From the NCBI GenBank assembly GCA_964520885.1, contig CAZFQD010000074.1:1-11089 (forward strand): a stretch of 11,089 bases of DNA. The letters are read 5' to 3'. Numbering within the stretch: the first letter of the stretch is position 1; the number at the start of each line of letters is the position of its first letter. The translations under genes and the position numbers were made by a program. The stretch is from CAZFQD01 sp964520885. GTDB lineage: Bacteria; Bacillota; Clostridia; Oscillospirales; SIG519. Positions 1-7,045 of this stretch are shown piece by piece. Below the pieces are notes generated by a model. The model was not told the DNA's origin and did not search any database. It was given only the letters and a program-made list of their open reading frames with translations.

Positions 1-54
1 TCAAGGGATTGGCAGGCTTTTTTCTTTTACAAGTGTCAAAGATGGGATTATAAC

Positions 55-85
55 AACACTTTATTCATTTTACAAGTGTTTTTTT
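55..85 (+). terminator. Rho-independent terminator of an upstream unit
   Basis: A 7-bp stem (AACACTT at 55-61 with AAGTGTT at 74-80) is followed by an unbroken T run to 85. It probably ends a transcript that enters from the left edge. The first 54 bases show no reading frame I can support, so the upstream gene is not in the window. The stem is A+T-rich and therefore weak, but the T run is good. Confidence 0.55.
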
Positions 86-152
86 AAGATTATTAAAAAA
101 ATCATTATAAAGTAAAGCAAATTGTATATAAAAAAAGCAAATAAATAATATG

Positions 153-181
153 TTGATTTGTTTAAAAAAATGTATTATAAT
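153..181 (+). promoter_or_regulatory. Sigma-A type promoter for SRP RNA and probably the dnaX operon
   Basis: A -35 box TTGATT (153-158) and a perfect -10 box TATAAT (176-181) are separated by 17 bp, in a very A+T-rich stretch. The predicted start, near 188, lies about 50 bases before the recognisable SRP RNA, which implies a processed 5' leader. No clear terminator separates the RNA from dnaX, so read-through into dnaX-ybaB-recR is plausible. Confidence 0.75.
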
Positions 182-239
182 TAAAATAGTTTTTTAATTT
201 GTTTAAGCAAGCATTAATTAAGGTTAAACGGCGATGATA

Positions 240-334
240 GGCAGGCCCTGTGCAGCTAATGGTTGTGAACTATGTCAGGCGGGGAACCGAGCAGCATTAA
301 GCAAATGCGTTAGAGTGCCATAGGTCTACCTGCC
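240..334 (+). ncRNA. ffs: Signal recognition particle RNA (4.5S/small type)
   Basis: This is the RNA scaffold of the signal recognition particle, which works with Ffh to target nascent membrane and secreted proteins. The diagnostic apical hairpin is intact: GTCAGG (274-279), a CGG/CCG stem (280-282 with 287-289) closed by a GGAA tetraloop (283-286), then AGCAGC (290-295). The ends pair as GGCAGG (240-245) with CCTGCC (329-334), giving a rod of about 95-100 nt without an obvious Alu domain. Its place just upstream of dnaX is the usual Firmicutes arrangement. An outer pairing of 201-208 with 339-346 may close a longer precursor. The exact mature ends are inferred. Confidence 0.9.
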
Positions 335-350
335 TTGAGCCTAAACAAAA

Positions 351-456
351 ACAAAGAACAATTAACAATTTTGCTTGAAATGCTTTGCATTTCTTTTGAT
401 TAATATAGTCGCCAAAGGCGACAATCCTTAATTGTTCATTGTTCGCTGTTCATTGT
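351..456. repeat. Structured intergenic repeat with terminal inverted repeats
   Basis: Bases 351-370 and 430-449 are inverted repeats matching at 17 of 20 positions. Inside are two perfect hairpins: GAAATGC/GCATTTC (377-383 and 387-393) and GTCGCC/GGCGAC (408-413 and 417-422), each with a 3-base loop. The right edge (426-456) recurs at 2518-2548. No coding potential is seen. It resembles small non-coding repeat elements scattered in Clostridia genomes. It also lies in the dnaX leader, where its folds could affect transcript processing. Confidence 0.6.
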
Positions 457-472
457 AAAAGGAGGTCTTTTT

Positions 473-2032
473 ATGTATCAAGCCTTATATAGAAAATATC
501 GTCCTTTGTTTTTTTCAGATATGGTAGGGCAAGAGCATATTACTACCACCTTAAAAAATGAAGTTAATGAAAATAAAACGGGACATGCTTATTTATTTAT
601 CGGCACACGGGGAACAGGTAAAACTTCCTGTGCAAAAATTCTTGCAAAGGCTGTAAATTGCCTAAATCCCACAAATGGAGACCCATGTAATAATTGCGAT
701 ATATGTATTGGAATTAATAATGGAAGCATTTTAGATGTAATTGAAATAGATGGTGCAAGTTACAATAAGGTTGATGATATTCGTGAACTGCGTGAAGAGG
801 TTGTGTATGTTCCTACACAAACTAAAAAAAAGGTGTACATAATTGATGAGGTTCATATGCTTTCAACTCCAGCTTTTAATGCTCTTTTAAAAACATTAGA
901 AGAACCTCCGCCTCATATTATTTTTATTTTTGCCACTACTGAAATATACAAGGTGTTGCCTACTATTATATCTCGTTGCCAACGCTTTGATTTTAAAAGA
1001 ATTCCCATTTCATTAATTGTCCAAAGATTAGAAAAGGTTTGCGATAAGGAAAAAATTGAATATGACAAAGATGCCCTTTCTATTATTGCAAGATTTGCAG
1101 ATGGTTCAATGAGAGATGGGTTATCCTTACTTGACAAATGTGCAGGAGTTGGCAAAAAAGTTTCCATAGAACAAGTTTTAAATAGCACAGGTAGTTCAGG
1201 AAAGGATAACGCACTTAACATTATTAAATCGATTGCAGAGTGCAACATTAATGATTGTTTAAATGAAGTGGCATATTTATATTCTAATTCTAAGGATATG
1301 TCAAGACTTTGCGAGGAATTATTAAGTATTTTTAGAGACATTATAATTAATAAAACTGTAACTAACCCAAAAGAAATACTTGAATACACGCAAAAAGAAA
1401 TTGACCAATTAACTGGGATATCAAATAGTTTTAAGTTAGAAAGGGTTTTATACTGCATAAACACTATTTCAGATACAATAAATATAATGCCAAGAAGTGC
1501 TAATAAAAGAGTTGAGGTTGAAATTGCACTTATCAGGCTTTGCGATAGTAAACTTAGCGATAGTAATAATGCGATACTTTCAAGATTAGTAGAATTAGAG
1601 GCAAAAATCAAATCTGGTGCTTTTACAAAAAGCCAAGTAAAAAATCAAGAAATAATTCCAACAACAATTGAAAATCCAAAACCAAAGTCAAAAGAGAAAA
1701 CGCAAATACAAACTAATTCTCCTCAAATCAATGCTGATTTTTGGGCTGAGGTGCTTGAAAGCATTAAGGCTTTAAACATTATGCACTGGTCATTATTAAA
1801 AAGTTCTAATGCAAAAACTGGGGATAATAATTTATATATTTATACAGAAAATTCAGTTGCTAATGATACTTTTAATAATGAAACAGAGAAAAATGTAATT
1901 GCTCAAGCAGTATTTAATATAACAGGGGAAAAATATATAATCAAATTTAATATGATTAACCAAAAAGAAGAAAAAGCAGATGATTTTGATTTATTTTTAT
2001 ATGAAAATTCAGATAAAATTGAAATGATTTAA
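473..2032 (+). CDS. dnaX: DNA polymerase III subunit gamma/tau
   Basis: This is the ATPase motor of the replicative clamp loader, which opens the beta clamp and loads it at primer-template junctions. The 519-residue product starts with the family signature MYQALYRKYRP. It carries a Walker A motif GTRGTGKT (44-51), a zinc module with Cys 63, 72, 75 and 78, Walker B with DEVH (125-128), sensor-1 ATT (154-156) and the SRC arginine-finger motif (167-169). A Lys/Gln/Asn-rich linker (about 385-420) leads to a divergent C-terminal tau-like domain that is rich in acidic residues at the end. Length is close to other Firmicutes DnaX proteins. The start is fixed by AAAAGGAGG at 457-465, seven bases before ATG. 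It heads an operon with YbaB (16-base gap) and recR. Confidence 0.97.
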   Translation: MYQALYRKYRPLFFSDMVGQEHITTTLKNEVNENKTGHAYLFIGTRGTGKTSCAKILAKAVNCLNPTNGDPCNNCDICIGINNGSILDVIEIDGASYNKVDDIRELREEVVYVPTQTKKKVYIIDEVHMLSTPAFNALLKTLEEPPPHIIFIFATTEIYKVLPTIISRCQRFDFKRIPISLIVQRLEKVCDKEKIEYDKDALSIIARFADGSMRDGLSLLDKCAGVGKKVSIEQVLNSTGSSGKDNALNIIKSIAECNINDCLNEVAYLYSNSKDMSRLCEELLSIFRDIIINKTVTNPKEILEYTQKEIDQLTGISNSFKLERVLYCINTISDTINIMPRSANKRVEVEIALIRLCDSKLSDSNNAILSRLVELEAKIKSGAFTKSQVKNQEIIPTTIENPKPKSKEKTQIQTNSPQINADFWAEVLESIKALNIMHWSLLKSSNAKTGDNNLYIYTENSVANDTFNNETEKNVIAQAVFNITGEKYIIKFNMINQKEEKADDFDLFLYENSDKIEMI

Positions 2033-2048
2033 TTGGAGGATAAAATAA

Positions 2049-2402
2049 ATGAAAGTAAGGGTTCCAAAGGACTTTGGTGGAGGCGGTAACCAACAGCAAT
2101 TAATGCAAAAGTTTAATAAAATGCAAGAGGATGTAGCTAAAAAAACAGAAGAAATTGAAGCAATGGAGTTTGAAACTTCATCCGGCGGTGGAGTTGTTAA
2201 GGTTGTAATTTCCGGCAAAAAAGAAATAAAGAAAATAGATATATCCAAAGATATAGTTGATATTGACGATTTGGAAATGCTCTCAGATATGATTTGTGCC
2301 GCTGTTAATGAGGCTATTTCGTTAGTTGAAAATACTATGACTGAGGAATTAGGCAAAATAACAAGTGGGATGAATTTGCCAAACATTCCGGGACTTATTT
2401 AA
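2049..2402 (+). CDS. YbaB/EbfC family nucleoid-associated protein
   Basis: This is a small DNA-binding protein of 117 residues, acting in the cytoplasm as a dimer that coats or bends nucleoid DNA. It has the family form: a Gly-rich start (about 9-13), a long N-terminal helix with QQQLMQKFNKMQ-type heptads, then a beta core containing SGGGVVKVVISGKKEIKKI and a C-terminal helix. The conserved SGGG turn and the dnaX-ybaB-recR context make the family assignment secure. The precise role in Firmicutes is less settled, and a link to RecR-mediated repair is suggested only by constant neighbourhood. The start is supported by TGGAGGA at 2034-2040, eight bases from ATG, and translation is probably coupled to dnaX. 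Confidence 0.93.
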   Translation: MKVRVPKDFGGGGNQQQLMQKFNKMQEDVAKKTEEIEAMEFETSSGGGVVKVVISGKKEIKKIDISKDIVDIDDLEMLSDMICAAVNEAISLVENTMTEELGKITSGMNLPNIPGLI

Positions 2403-2548
2403 GTTGAAAGTGGAAAGTTTAGTTTTAGTGTGAAGTTTGAAGAGCGAAGAGTGGAGTTTAATGTCATTGCGAGTGAAACGAAGCAATCTCATCTAATTAA
2501 AGAAAATAGCTTTGATACCTTAATTGTTCATTGTTCGATGTTCATTGT
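2403..2548. repeat. Mosaic of intergenic repeats between ybaB and recR
   Basis: Three kinds of repeat-like sequence lie end to end. Bases 2403-2460 are a degenerate purine-rich run of GTGGA/GTTTGAA/GAGTGGA units. Bases 2463-2490 are a palindrome with arms ATTGC (2466-2470) and GCAAT (2483-2487), of the CATTGCGAG...GAAGCAATCTC kind often seen between genes in diverse bacteria. Bases 2518-2548 match the dnaX leader repeat (426-456) at 30 of 31 positions. The recR transcript from the operon must carry this whole spacer. I see no promoter or small gene in it. Confidence 0.6.
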
Positions 2549-2572
2549 TAATTTTTAAAGCGAGGTATTATA

Positions 2573-3172
2573 GTGCAGTATTTAGTAACACCATTAGCAA
2601 AATTAGTAGAACAATTTGAAAAACTACCCGGCATTGGGAGAAAGACAGCACAAAGGCTTGCTTTCTTTGTATTAGCAATGTCAAAAGAGGATGCCAATGA
2701 ATTTGCCAACATTATTGTTGAGGCCAAGGACAAAATTAGTTATTGCAAAATTTGCTGTGATTTAACAGATGATGAGATTTGCTCCATTTGCAAAAATGAC
2801 AAAAGAGATAATTCAATTATTTGTGTTGTTGAAGATTCAAGAGAAGTTGTCGCTTTTGAAAAAACGAGAGAATATAAAGGTAAATATCATATTTTGCACG
2901 GTGCTATTTCTCCTATGGATGGAATTGGTCCAGAACAATTAAAAATTAAAGAGCTTTTAGATAGAGTTTATAATGAAGATATAAAAGAAGTTATTATGGC
3001 TACTAATCCCAATATTGAGGGAGATGCCACAGCAATGTATATTTCAAGATTAATTAAGCCTCAAGGAGTAAAGGTTACAAGATTAGCCTTAGGTGTTCCG
3101 GTTGGAGGCGACCTTGAATATGCCGATGAAGTTACTTTAATGAGGGCAATTGAGGGAAGAAGAGAAATTTAA
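2573..3172 (+). CDS. recR: Recombination mediator protein RecR
   Basis: RecR works with RecO (and RecF) to load RecA on SSB-coated single-stranded DNA at gaps during repair. The 199-residue product has the complete family layout. An N-terminal helix-hairpin-helix contains LPGIGRKTAQRLA (18-30). A C4 zinc module uses Cys 58, 61, 70 and 73. A Toprim domain starts at CVVEDSRE (84-91) and contains HGAISPMDGIGP (109-120). The C-terminal Walker-B-like strand includes GDLEYAD. Length matches the typical 198-200 residues. The start is GTG with a modest GCGAGG site (2560-2565), seven bases upstream. The weak site and the 170-bp repeat-filled spacer suggest lower or separately tuned expression compared with ybaB. 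Confidence 0.97.
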   Translation: MQYLVTPLAKLVEQFEKLPGIGRKTAQRLAFFVLAMSKEDANEFANIIVEAKDKISYCKICCDLTDDEICSICKNDKRDNSIICVVEDSREVVAFEKTREYKGKYHILHGAISPMDGIGPEQLKIKELLDRVYNEDIKEVIMATNPNIEGDATAMYISRLIKPQGVKVTRLALGVPVGGDLEYADEVTLMRAIEGRREI

Positions 3173-3176
3173 TATT

Positions 3177-3205
3177 TTGATAAAAAATTGGAATAATATT
3201 ATTAT
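3177..3205 (+). promoter_or_regulatory. Probable promoter of the GerMN lipoprotein gene
   Basis: TTGATA (3177-3182) and TATTAT (3200-3205) are 17 bp apart, one mismatch from consensus in each box. The predicted start near 3212 leaves a leader of about 17 bases that still includes AGGAGG at 3217-3222. The gene could also be co-transcribed with recR, only 56 bp upstream. Confidence 0.5.
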
Positions 3206-3228
3206 TAAAACGAACGAGGAGGAAAAGT

Positions 3229-4281
3229 ATGAAAAAGTCAGCCTTAGTAATATGTCTAATTCTTTTGATGGTTTTTTTAAGTTGTTGTGCAAATAATAAT
3301 GTTGAAAATTCCAGCCAAATTAATTCGCAAAATTCTAATACCATACTCACAATCAAGGACTATTTTAACTATGTTTCAAACACAAAATATGTTTATGAGG
3401 GACAAGGAAATGAATACGCATCATATACAGTATTTGTAGATTATATTGATAATAACCGTGTTCAGATTAGGACTAATAATGGTGGGACAGAATTGGTGAA
3501 TGTTTTAGAAAATAAAAATGGCGTGCTTGCTGTTGTGCTATCAAGAGGCGAATGTTATTATAGAGAGAATTTAACTGGAAGTCCTATTGAAAACGAGGAA
3601 ATTCTTTTAAAAGAACCGCTTGTAAAAGGGACCGAATGGACATTGTCTGACAATAGAAAGCGATATATTTCAAATGTAAATATTGATATTACAACTCCAA
3701 TGGGCAAGTATAAAGCAATTGAAGTTACTACCGAGGGGAATCAAGATAAAACTTTAGATTATTATGCTAAAAATATTGGTTTAATTAAATCAGTTTTTGT
3801 TTCGGGCGATAATGAAATATCTTCTACTTTAATAAAAATCCAAAGCAATACTCCATTAATTCAAAACATTAAATTTTATTATCCAAATGTATTTGAAGAT
3901 AAGATATATTTTACAAACAAACAAATTTCATTTAATACTAACGATATTACAAAAATAATAATAGAAAATGCTTTTAAGGATTTGACCAATGAAAAATTTG
4001 GAAAAGTATTAAGCACAAATGCAAAAATAAAAAGTCTTTATCTAAATAAGGACAATAAAGTTTATATTGATTTTACTAAAGAATTAATTAGTGAAATGAA
4101 TGCGGGCAGTGGCTATGAAAGTATGATTTTACAAAGCATTACAAATACTTTGGGGCAATATTATGGTGTTGATAAGGTTTATTTAACGGTTGAGGGTAGT
4201 GAATATTCTTCCGGTCATATATTAATGAATAAGGGTGAATTTTTCACAGTGAATTTACAAAACTGTTTTGAACTAAAATAA
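3229..4281 (+). CDS. GerMN-domain lipoprotein
   Basis: This is a predicted membrane-anchored extracytoplasmic lipoprotein of 350 residues. A positively charged start and a hydrophobic segment (5-18) end in a lipobox-like FLSCC, so Cys19 or Cys20 would be lipidated. An Asn/Ser-rich linker (21-40) follows. Residues about 40-205 form a beta-rich domain that I cannot name. The C-terminal part (about 213-340) matches the GerMN fold, with signature strand and helix KVYIDFTKEL (277-286), SIT/NTL (303-308) and YGVDKVYLTVEG (312-323). GerMN domains occur in the germination protein GerM and related sporulation or cell-wall lipoproteins, so a role in envelope or spore assembly is a reasonable inference but unproven. 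The start is fixed by AGGAGG at 3217-3222. It has its own likely promoter and is not functionally tied to recR. Confidence 0.85.
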   Translation: MKKSALVICLILLMVFLSCCANNNVENSSQINSQNSNTILTIKDYFNYVSNTKYVYEGQGNEYASYTVFVDYIDNNRVQIRTNNGGTELVNVLENKNGVLAVVLSRGECYYRENLTGSPIENEEILLKEPLVKGTEWTLSDNRKRYISNVNIDITTPMGKYKAIEVTTEGNQDKTLDYYAKNIGLIKSVFVSGDNEISSTLIKIQSNTPLIQNIKFYYPNVFEDKIYFTNKQISFNTNDITKIIIENAFKDLTNEKFGKVLSTNAKIKSLYLNKDNKVYIDFTKELISEMNAGSGYESMILQSITNTLGQYYGVDKVYLTVEGSEYSSGHILMNKGEFFTVNLQNCFELK

Positions 4282-4302
4282 ACTATCTAAAATAGTATTA
4301 GC

Positions 4303-4340
4303 AGTGTCGCCCTAAGGCATATCCCGCCGAAGGATATCAA
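4303..4340. repeat. Small palindromic intergenic repeat remnant
   Basis: This spacer contains GCC/GGC and a perfect ATATCC...GGATAT palindrome (4319-4324 with 4332-4337) around CGCCGAA. It resembles the small 'gatat' plus G+C-rich hairpin repeats found between genes in gut Clostridia. There is no T run, so a terminator role for the lipoprotein gene is not supported. Confidence 0.35.
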
Positions 4341-4375
4341 TAATGGAAAGTGAAATAATAAAAATTATAAAATAC

Positions 4376-4404
4376 TTGATTTTTATTAAAATCTCGGTTA
4401 TAAT
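4376..4404 (+). promoter_or_regulatory. Promoter of the DUF4143-type ATPase gene
   Basis: TTGATT (4376-4381) and a perfect TATAAT (4399-4404) with a 17-bp spacer. The predicted start near 4411 leaves a leader of about 27 bases including GGAGTG (4427-4432) before the ATG at 4438. This indicates that the ATPase is transcribed on its own. Confidence 0.7.
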
Positions 4405-4437
4405 AAAATCATACTTTATATTTAACGGAGTGATTTT

Positions 4438-5652
4438 ATGTATATAAACAGAGATTTGGAAAAAATTGTTCTAAGAACAAGTTTAGCCTTTCCTGTTGTG
4501 CTTATTACCGGACCACGGCAAGTTGGTAAAACAACTATGCTTGAAAAGTTAGCTGAAAAAGAGAGAAAATATGTAACACTTGATAATCCAATAGCAAGAG
4601 AAATTGCTGTAAATGACCCTGCACTTTTTATGCAAAGGTATGCTCCGCCTGTAATAATAGATGAAATACAATATGCACCGGAACTTTTCCCATATATTAA
4701 AATGTATGTTGATGAACACAAAAACAAAGGCGACTTTTGGCTAACAGGTTCACAGATGTTTCATCTTATGAAAAATGTTAGCGAGAGCCTTGCCGGACGA
4801 GTTGGTGTTATTAATATGCAAGGGTTATCAACAAGTGAAATTAATGGGAGTAAAAGCACTCCTTACAAAACAGATTTTAAATTCTTATTTGAAAAAATAG
4901 ATACTTCAAATAAACAGGGTTTAAAAGAAATATATAGTAGAATTTTTAAAGGTTCAATGCCAGCACTGTATGAAACCGAGCAGGATACCGAGATGTTTTA
5001 TTATTCTTATGTAAATACTTATTTACAAAGAGATATTAAGGACTTAACACAGGTTGGCGATGAACTTGCATTTTTGCGTTTTATGACTTGTTGTGCGGCA
5101 AGAACAAGCCAAATGGTAAATTATGCTGATATGGCAAAGGATGTTGGTATTAGTCCCCCAACTGCAAAGCAATGGCTTTCTATTTTGGTGTCGTCCGGAA
5201 TAGCAACATTGGTAGAGCCATATTTTAATAATGCTTTAAAACGAATAATTAAATCCCCTAATTTGTACTTTTTAGATACAGGACTATGTGCATATCTAAC
5301 TCGCTGGACAAGCAGTGAAACTATAGAGGTATCGGCTATGTCAGGAGCATTTTTTGAAACTTATGTGGTTAGTGAAATTATTAAAAGCTATTATAATGCA
5401 GGTAAACGACCTCCAATATTTTATTATAGAGATACAGATAATAAAGAAATAGACTTAATTATAGAACAGAATAACATTTTATATCCAATTGAAATCAAAA
5501 AAAGCGGAAATCCAAAAAAAGATGCAATAAAGCATTTTGGAGTGCTTGAAAGAACAGGGAAAGAGATTGGAACAGGAAATGTAATATGCTTTTGCAGTGA
5601 TGTTATTCCTATTGATAAGAATAATTATTTTGTGCCTGTGTGGTTAATTTAA
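4438..5652 (+). CDS. ATP-binding protein, AAA_14 / DUF4143 family
   Basis: The 404-residue product has the AAA_14 plus DUF4143 architecture. Walker A is GPRQVGKT (25-32), Walker B is PVIIDEIQYAP (71-81) and sensor-1 is LTGS (102-105). Residues about 215-265 look like a winged helix (YADMAKDVGISPPTAKQWL). The C-terminal part has FFETYVVSEI (305-314) and a PD-(D/E)XK-like core: Asp339 in KEIDLII and Glu352-x-Lys354 in PIEIKKS. Function is unknown for the family. Such proteins occur in many paralogues in anaerobes, and DNA handling or regulation has been suggested only from the folds. The upstream promoter, and flanking genes unrelated to it, suggest a single-gene insertion. The start is supported by GGAGTG (4427-4432), five bases before ATG. 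The end is 38 bp from tsaD, so its transcript may run into tsaD. Confidence 0.9.
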   Translation: MYINRDLEKIVLRTSLAFPVVLITGPRQVGKTTMLEKLAEKERKYVTLDNPIAREIAVNDPALFMQRYAPPVIIDEIQYAPELFPYIKMYVDEHKNKGDFWLTGSQMFHLMKNVSESLAGRVGVINMQGLSTSEINGSKSTPYKTDFKFLFEKIDTSNKQGLKEIYSRIFKGSMPALYETEQDTEMFYYSYVNTYLQRDIKDLTQVGDELAFLRFMTCCAARTSQMVNYADMAKDVGISPPTAKQWLSILVSSGIATLVEPYFNNALKRIIKSPNLYFLDTGLCAYLTRWTSSETIEVSAMSGAFFETYVVSEIIKSYYNAGKRPPIFYYRDTDNKEIDLIIEQNNILYPIEIKKSGNPKKDAIKHFGVLERTGKEIGTGNVICFCSDVIPIDKNNYFVPVWLI

Positions 5653-5690
5653 AATTAATACAAAACTAACTACTAAAAGGAGGCAATTCT

Positions 5691-6707
5691 TTGATAATAT
5701 TAGCAATTGAAACCTCTTGTGATGAAACGGCAGCTGCTGTTGTTGAAAATGGAACCAATGTTTTATCTAATATAGTTTTATCACAAGTGGATGCCCACAG
5801 GCAATTTGGCGGAGTAGTGCCTGAAATTGCTTCACGAATGCATATAGAAAATATTAGCCTCGTTGTAGAGCATTCACTAAACGAGGCTAATTTATGTTAT
5901 TCAGATTTAGATGCTGTTGCAGTAACTTATGCACCCGGTTTAATTGGTGCGTTATTAACGGGAATAGGCTTTGCTAAAGGTCTTTGCCTTTCTTTAAAAA
6001 AACCTTTGATACCTGTTCATCATATTAAGGCACATATTGCCGCAAATTATATAGAGCATAAAAATTTAAAACCTCCCTTTATTTGCCTTGTGGCTTCGGG
6101 AGGTCATTCTCATATTATTAAGGTTAAAGATTATACCGAATTTGAAGTCTTAGGAGCAACAAAAGATGATGCCGCAGGAGAAGCCTTTGATAAAATTGCA
6201 AGAGTTTTAGGCTTACCTTATCCCGGTGGAATAGAAATAGATAAATTATCAAAATTAGGAAATGAGAATTCTATTAAATTCCCAAGAGTTACCTTCTCTA
6301 ATTCGCCTTATGATTTTAGTTTTTCAGGAGTGAAAACTTCAGTTATTAATTTCGTTCATAATTCTACACAAAAAGGAATAGAATTAAATATAGCTGATAT
6401 TGCCGCCTCATTTAATAAGACAGTTTGCGAAACTTTAGCAGATAAATTGTTATTAGCGGTAAAAAATAATGCCTATTCAGAGGTTGTTATTGCAGGTGGC
6501 GTATCAGCTAATTCCTATCTGAGAGAATACTTAAAAAAATCCTGTGAAAAAGAGAAATTAAAGTTATATATGCCAAGTCTTTCACTATGTGGGGATAATG
6601 CCGTAATGGTTGGAACACAAGGTTATTACGAGTATTTAGATGGGCATATTGCAAAAAGTGATTTGAATGGTTATGCAACAATGGATTTAGAACAAATTTT
6701 CGTTTAA
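5691..6707 (+). CDS. tsaD: tRNA N6-adenosine threonylcarbamoyltransferase TsaD
   Basis: TsaD transfers the threonylcarbamoyl group from TC-AMP to A37 of tRNAs reading ANN codons, acting with TsaB and TsaE, which are not in this window. The 338-residue length is standard. The ASKHA fold opens with ILAIETSCDETAAAV (3-17). The metal-binding HHIKAH motif supplies His111 and His115. SGGH (136-139), GEAFDKIARVLGLPYPGG (163-180), FSGVK (211-215), and GGVSANSYLR (269-278) follow. CGDNAVM includes the metal ligand Asp302. The start is TTG with a strong AAAAGGAGG (5675-5683), seven bases upstream. No clear promoter is visible in the 38-bp gap to the preceding ATPase gene. Confidence 0.97.
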   Translation: MIILAIETSCDETAAAVVENGTNVLSNIVLSQVDAHRQFGGVVPEIASRMHIENISLVVEHSLNEANLCYSDLDAVAVTYAPGLIGALLTGIGFAKGLCLSLKKPLIPVHHIKAHIAANYIEHKNLKPPFICLVASGGHSHIIKVKDYTEFEVLGATKDDAAGEAFDKIARVLGLPYPGGIEIDKLSKLGNENSIKFPRVTFSNSPYDFSFSGVKTSVINFVHNSTQKGIELNIADIAASFNKTVCETLADKLLLAVKNNAYSEVVIAGGVSANSYLREYLKKSCEKEKLKLYMPSLSLCGDNAVMVGTQGYYEYLDGHIAKSDLNGYATMDLEQIFV

Positions 6708-7045
6708 TACAATAAAAAATTGAAGGAAATTCATCATAAATTGCAGGCTTAATATTAGAAATTAATTTGTTTATGTAAACTAAAAAATTAAAGTGCGAAC
6801 ATTGTTAAATACATTTTGAGAGTTTGGGAATAATTGTAAATTAACTGAAATATCATTGAAATATCAAATACTTCTACCTGTGGAAAACCCTGTGGAAACT
6901 GTTTATTACTTTTTATTACAATAATATTATATCAAAGTTATGTTAATTGATTTAGTATTATCAAAAAAAATTAAAATTGCATTTTTTGTGTCAAAATGTA
7001 GGATGTATTTTTATACATTCTTACATTGTTTGGACTTATTCAAAC
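6708..7045. other. Convergent intergenic region with DnaA-box-like pair
   Basis: These 338 bp separate tsaD from the minus-strand HIT gene. No gene is supported. Two sequences resembling the reverse complement of a DnaA box, TGTGGAAAA (6879-6887) and TGTGGAAAC (6891-6899), lie in a 12-bp direct repeat. They are followed by about 120 bp of extremely A+T-rich DNA. Bases 6997-7025 form an imperfect hairpin (ATGTAT with ATACAT) that may serve as a weak two-way terminator. The convergent setting argues against a chromosomal origin, and a secondary DnaA-binding site is possible. Confidence 0.35.

Noticed and set aside
824..832. A AAA AAG slippery heptamer in frame within dnaX, as used in E. coli to make gamma by -1 frameshifting
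   Set aside because: It lies at codons 118-120, before the Walker B motif. A shifted product would stop at 846 after about 124 residues and could not be a gamma subunit. It is more likely a chance lysine run in an A-rich gene.
913..1611. Long open frame on the minus strand inside dnaX
   Set aside because: It is fully overlapped by a certain gene, its product is a Leu/Ser/Ile-rich sequence without recognisable domain, and no ribosome site precedes it. It is a complement artefact of an A+T-rich gene.
2009..2386. Minus-strand open frames opposite ybaB (2009-2386), recR (2548-2733), the recR end (3132-3356) and the ATPase (4422-4727)
   Set aside because: All overlap strong genes with complete family motifs. 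Their products are low-complexity hydrophobic or serine-rich strings.
2512..2540. TTGATA in the recR leader as a separate recR promoter
   Set aside because: At the right distance (2535-2540) the sequence is TCGATG, which is a poor -10 box.
4282..4296. ACTAT/ATAGT hairpin after the lipoprotein gene as a terminator
   Set aside because: The stem is only five A+T-rich pairs and no T run follows.
6708..7045. Chromosomal replication origin in the tsaD-HIT gap
   Set aside because: There are only two box-like sites, no dnaA or dnaN nearby, and flanking genes converge. It is kept only as a possible DnaA-binding site.
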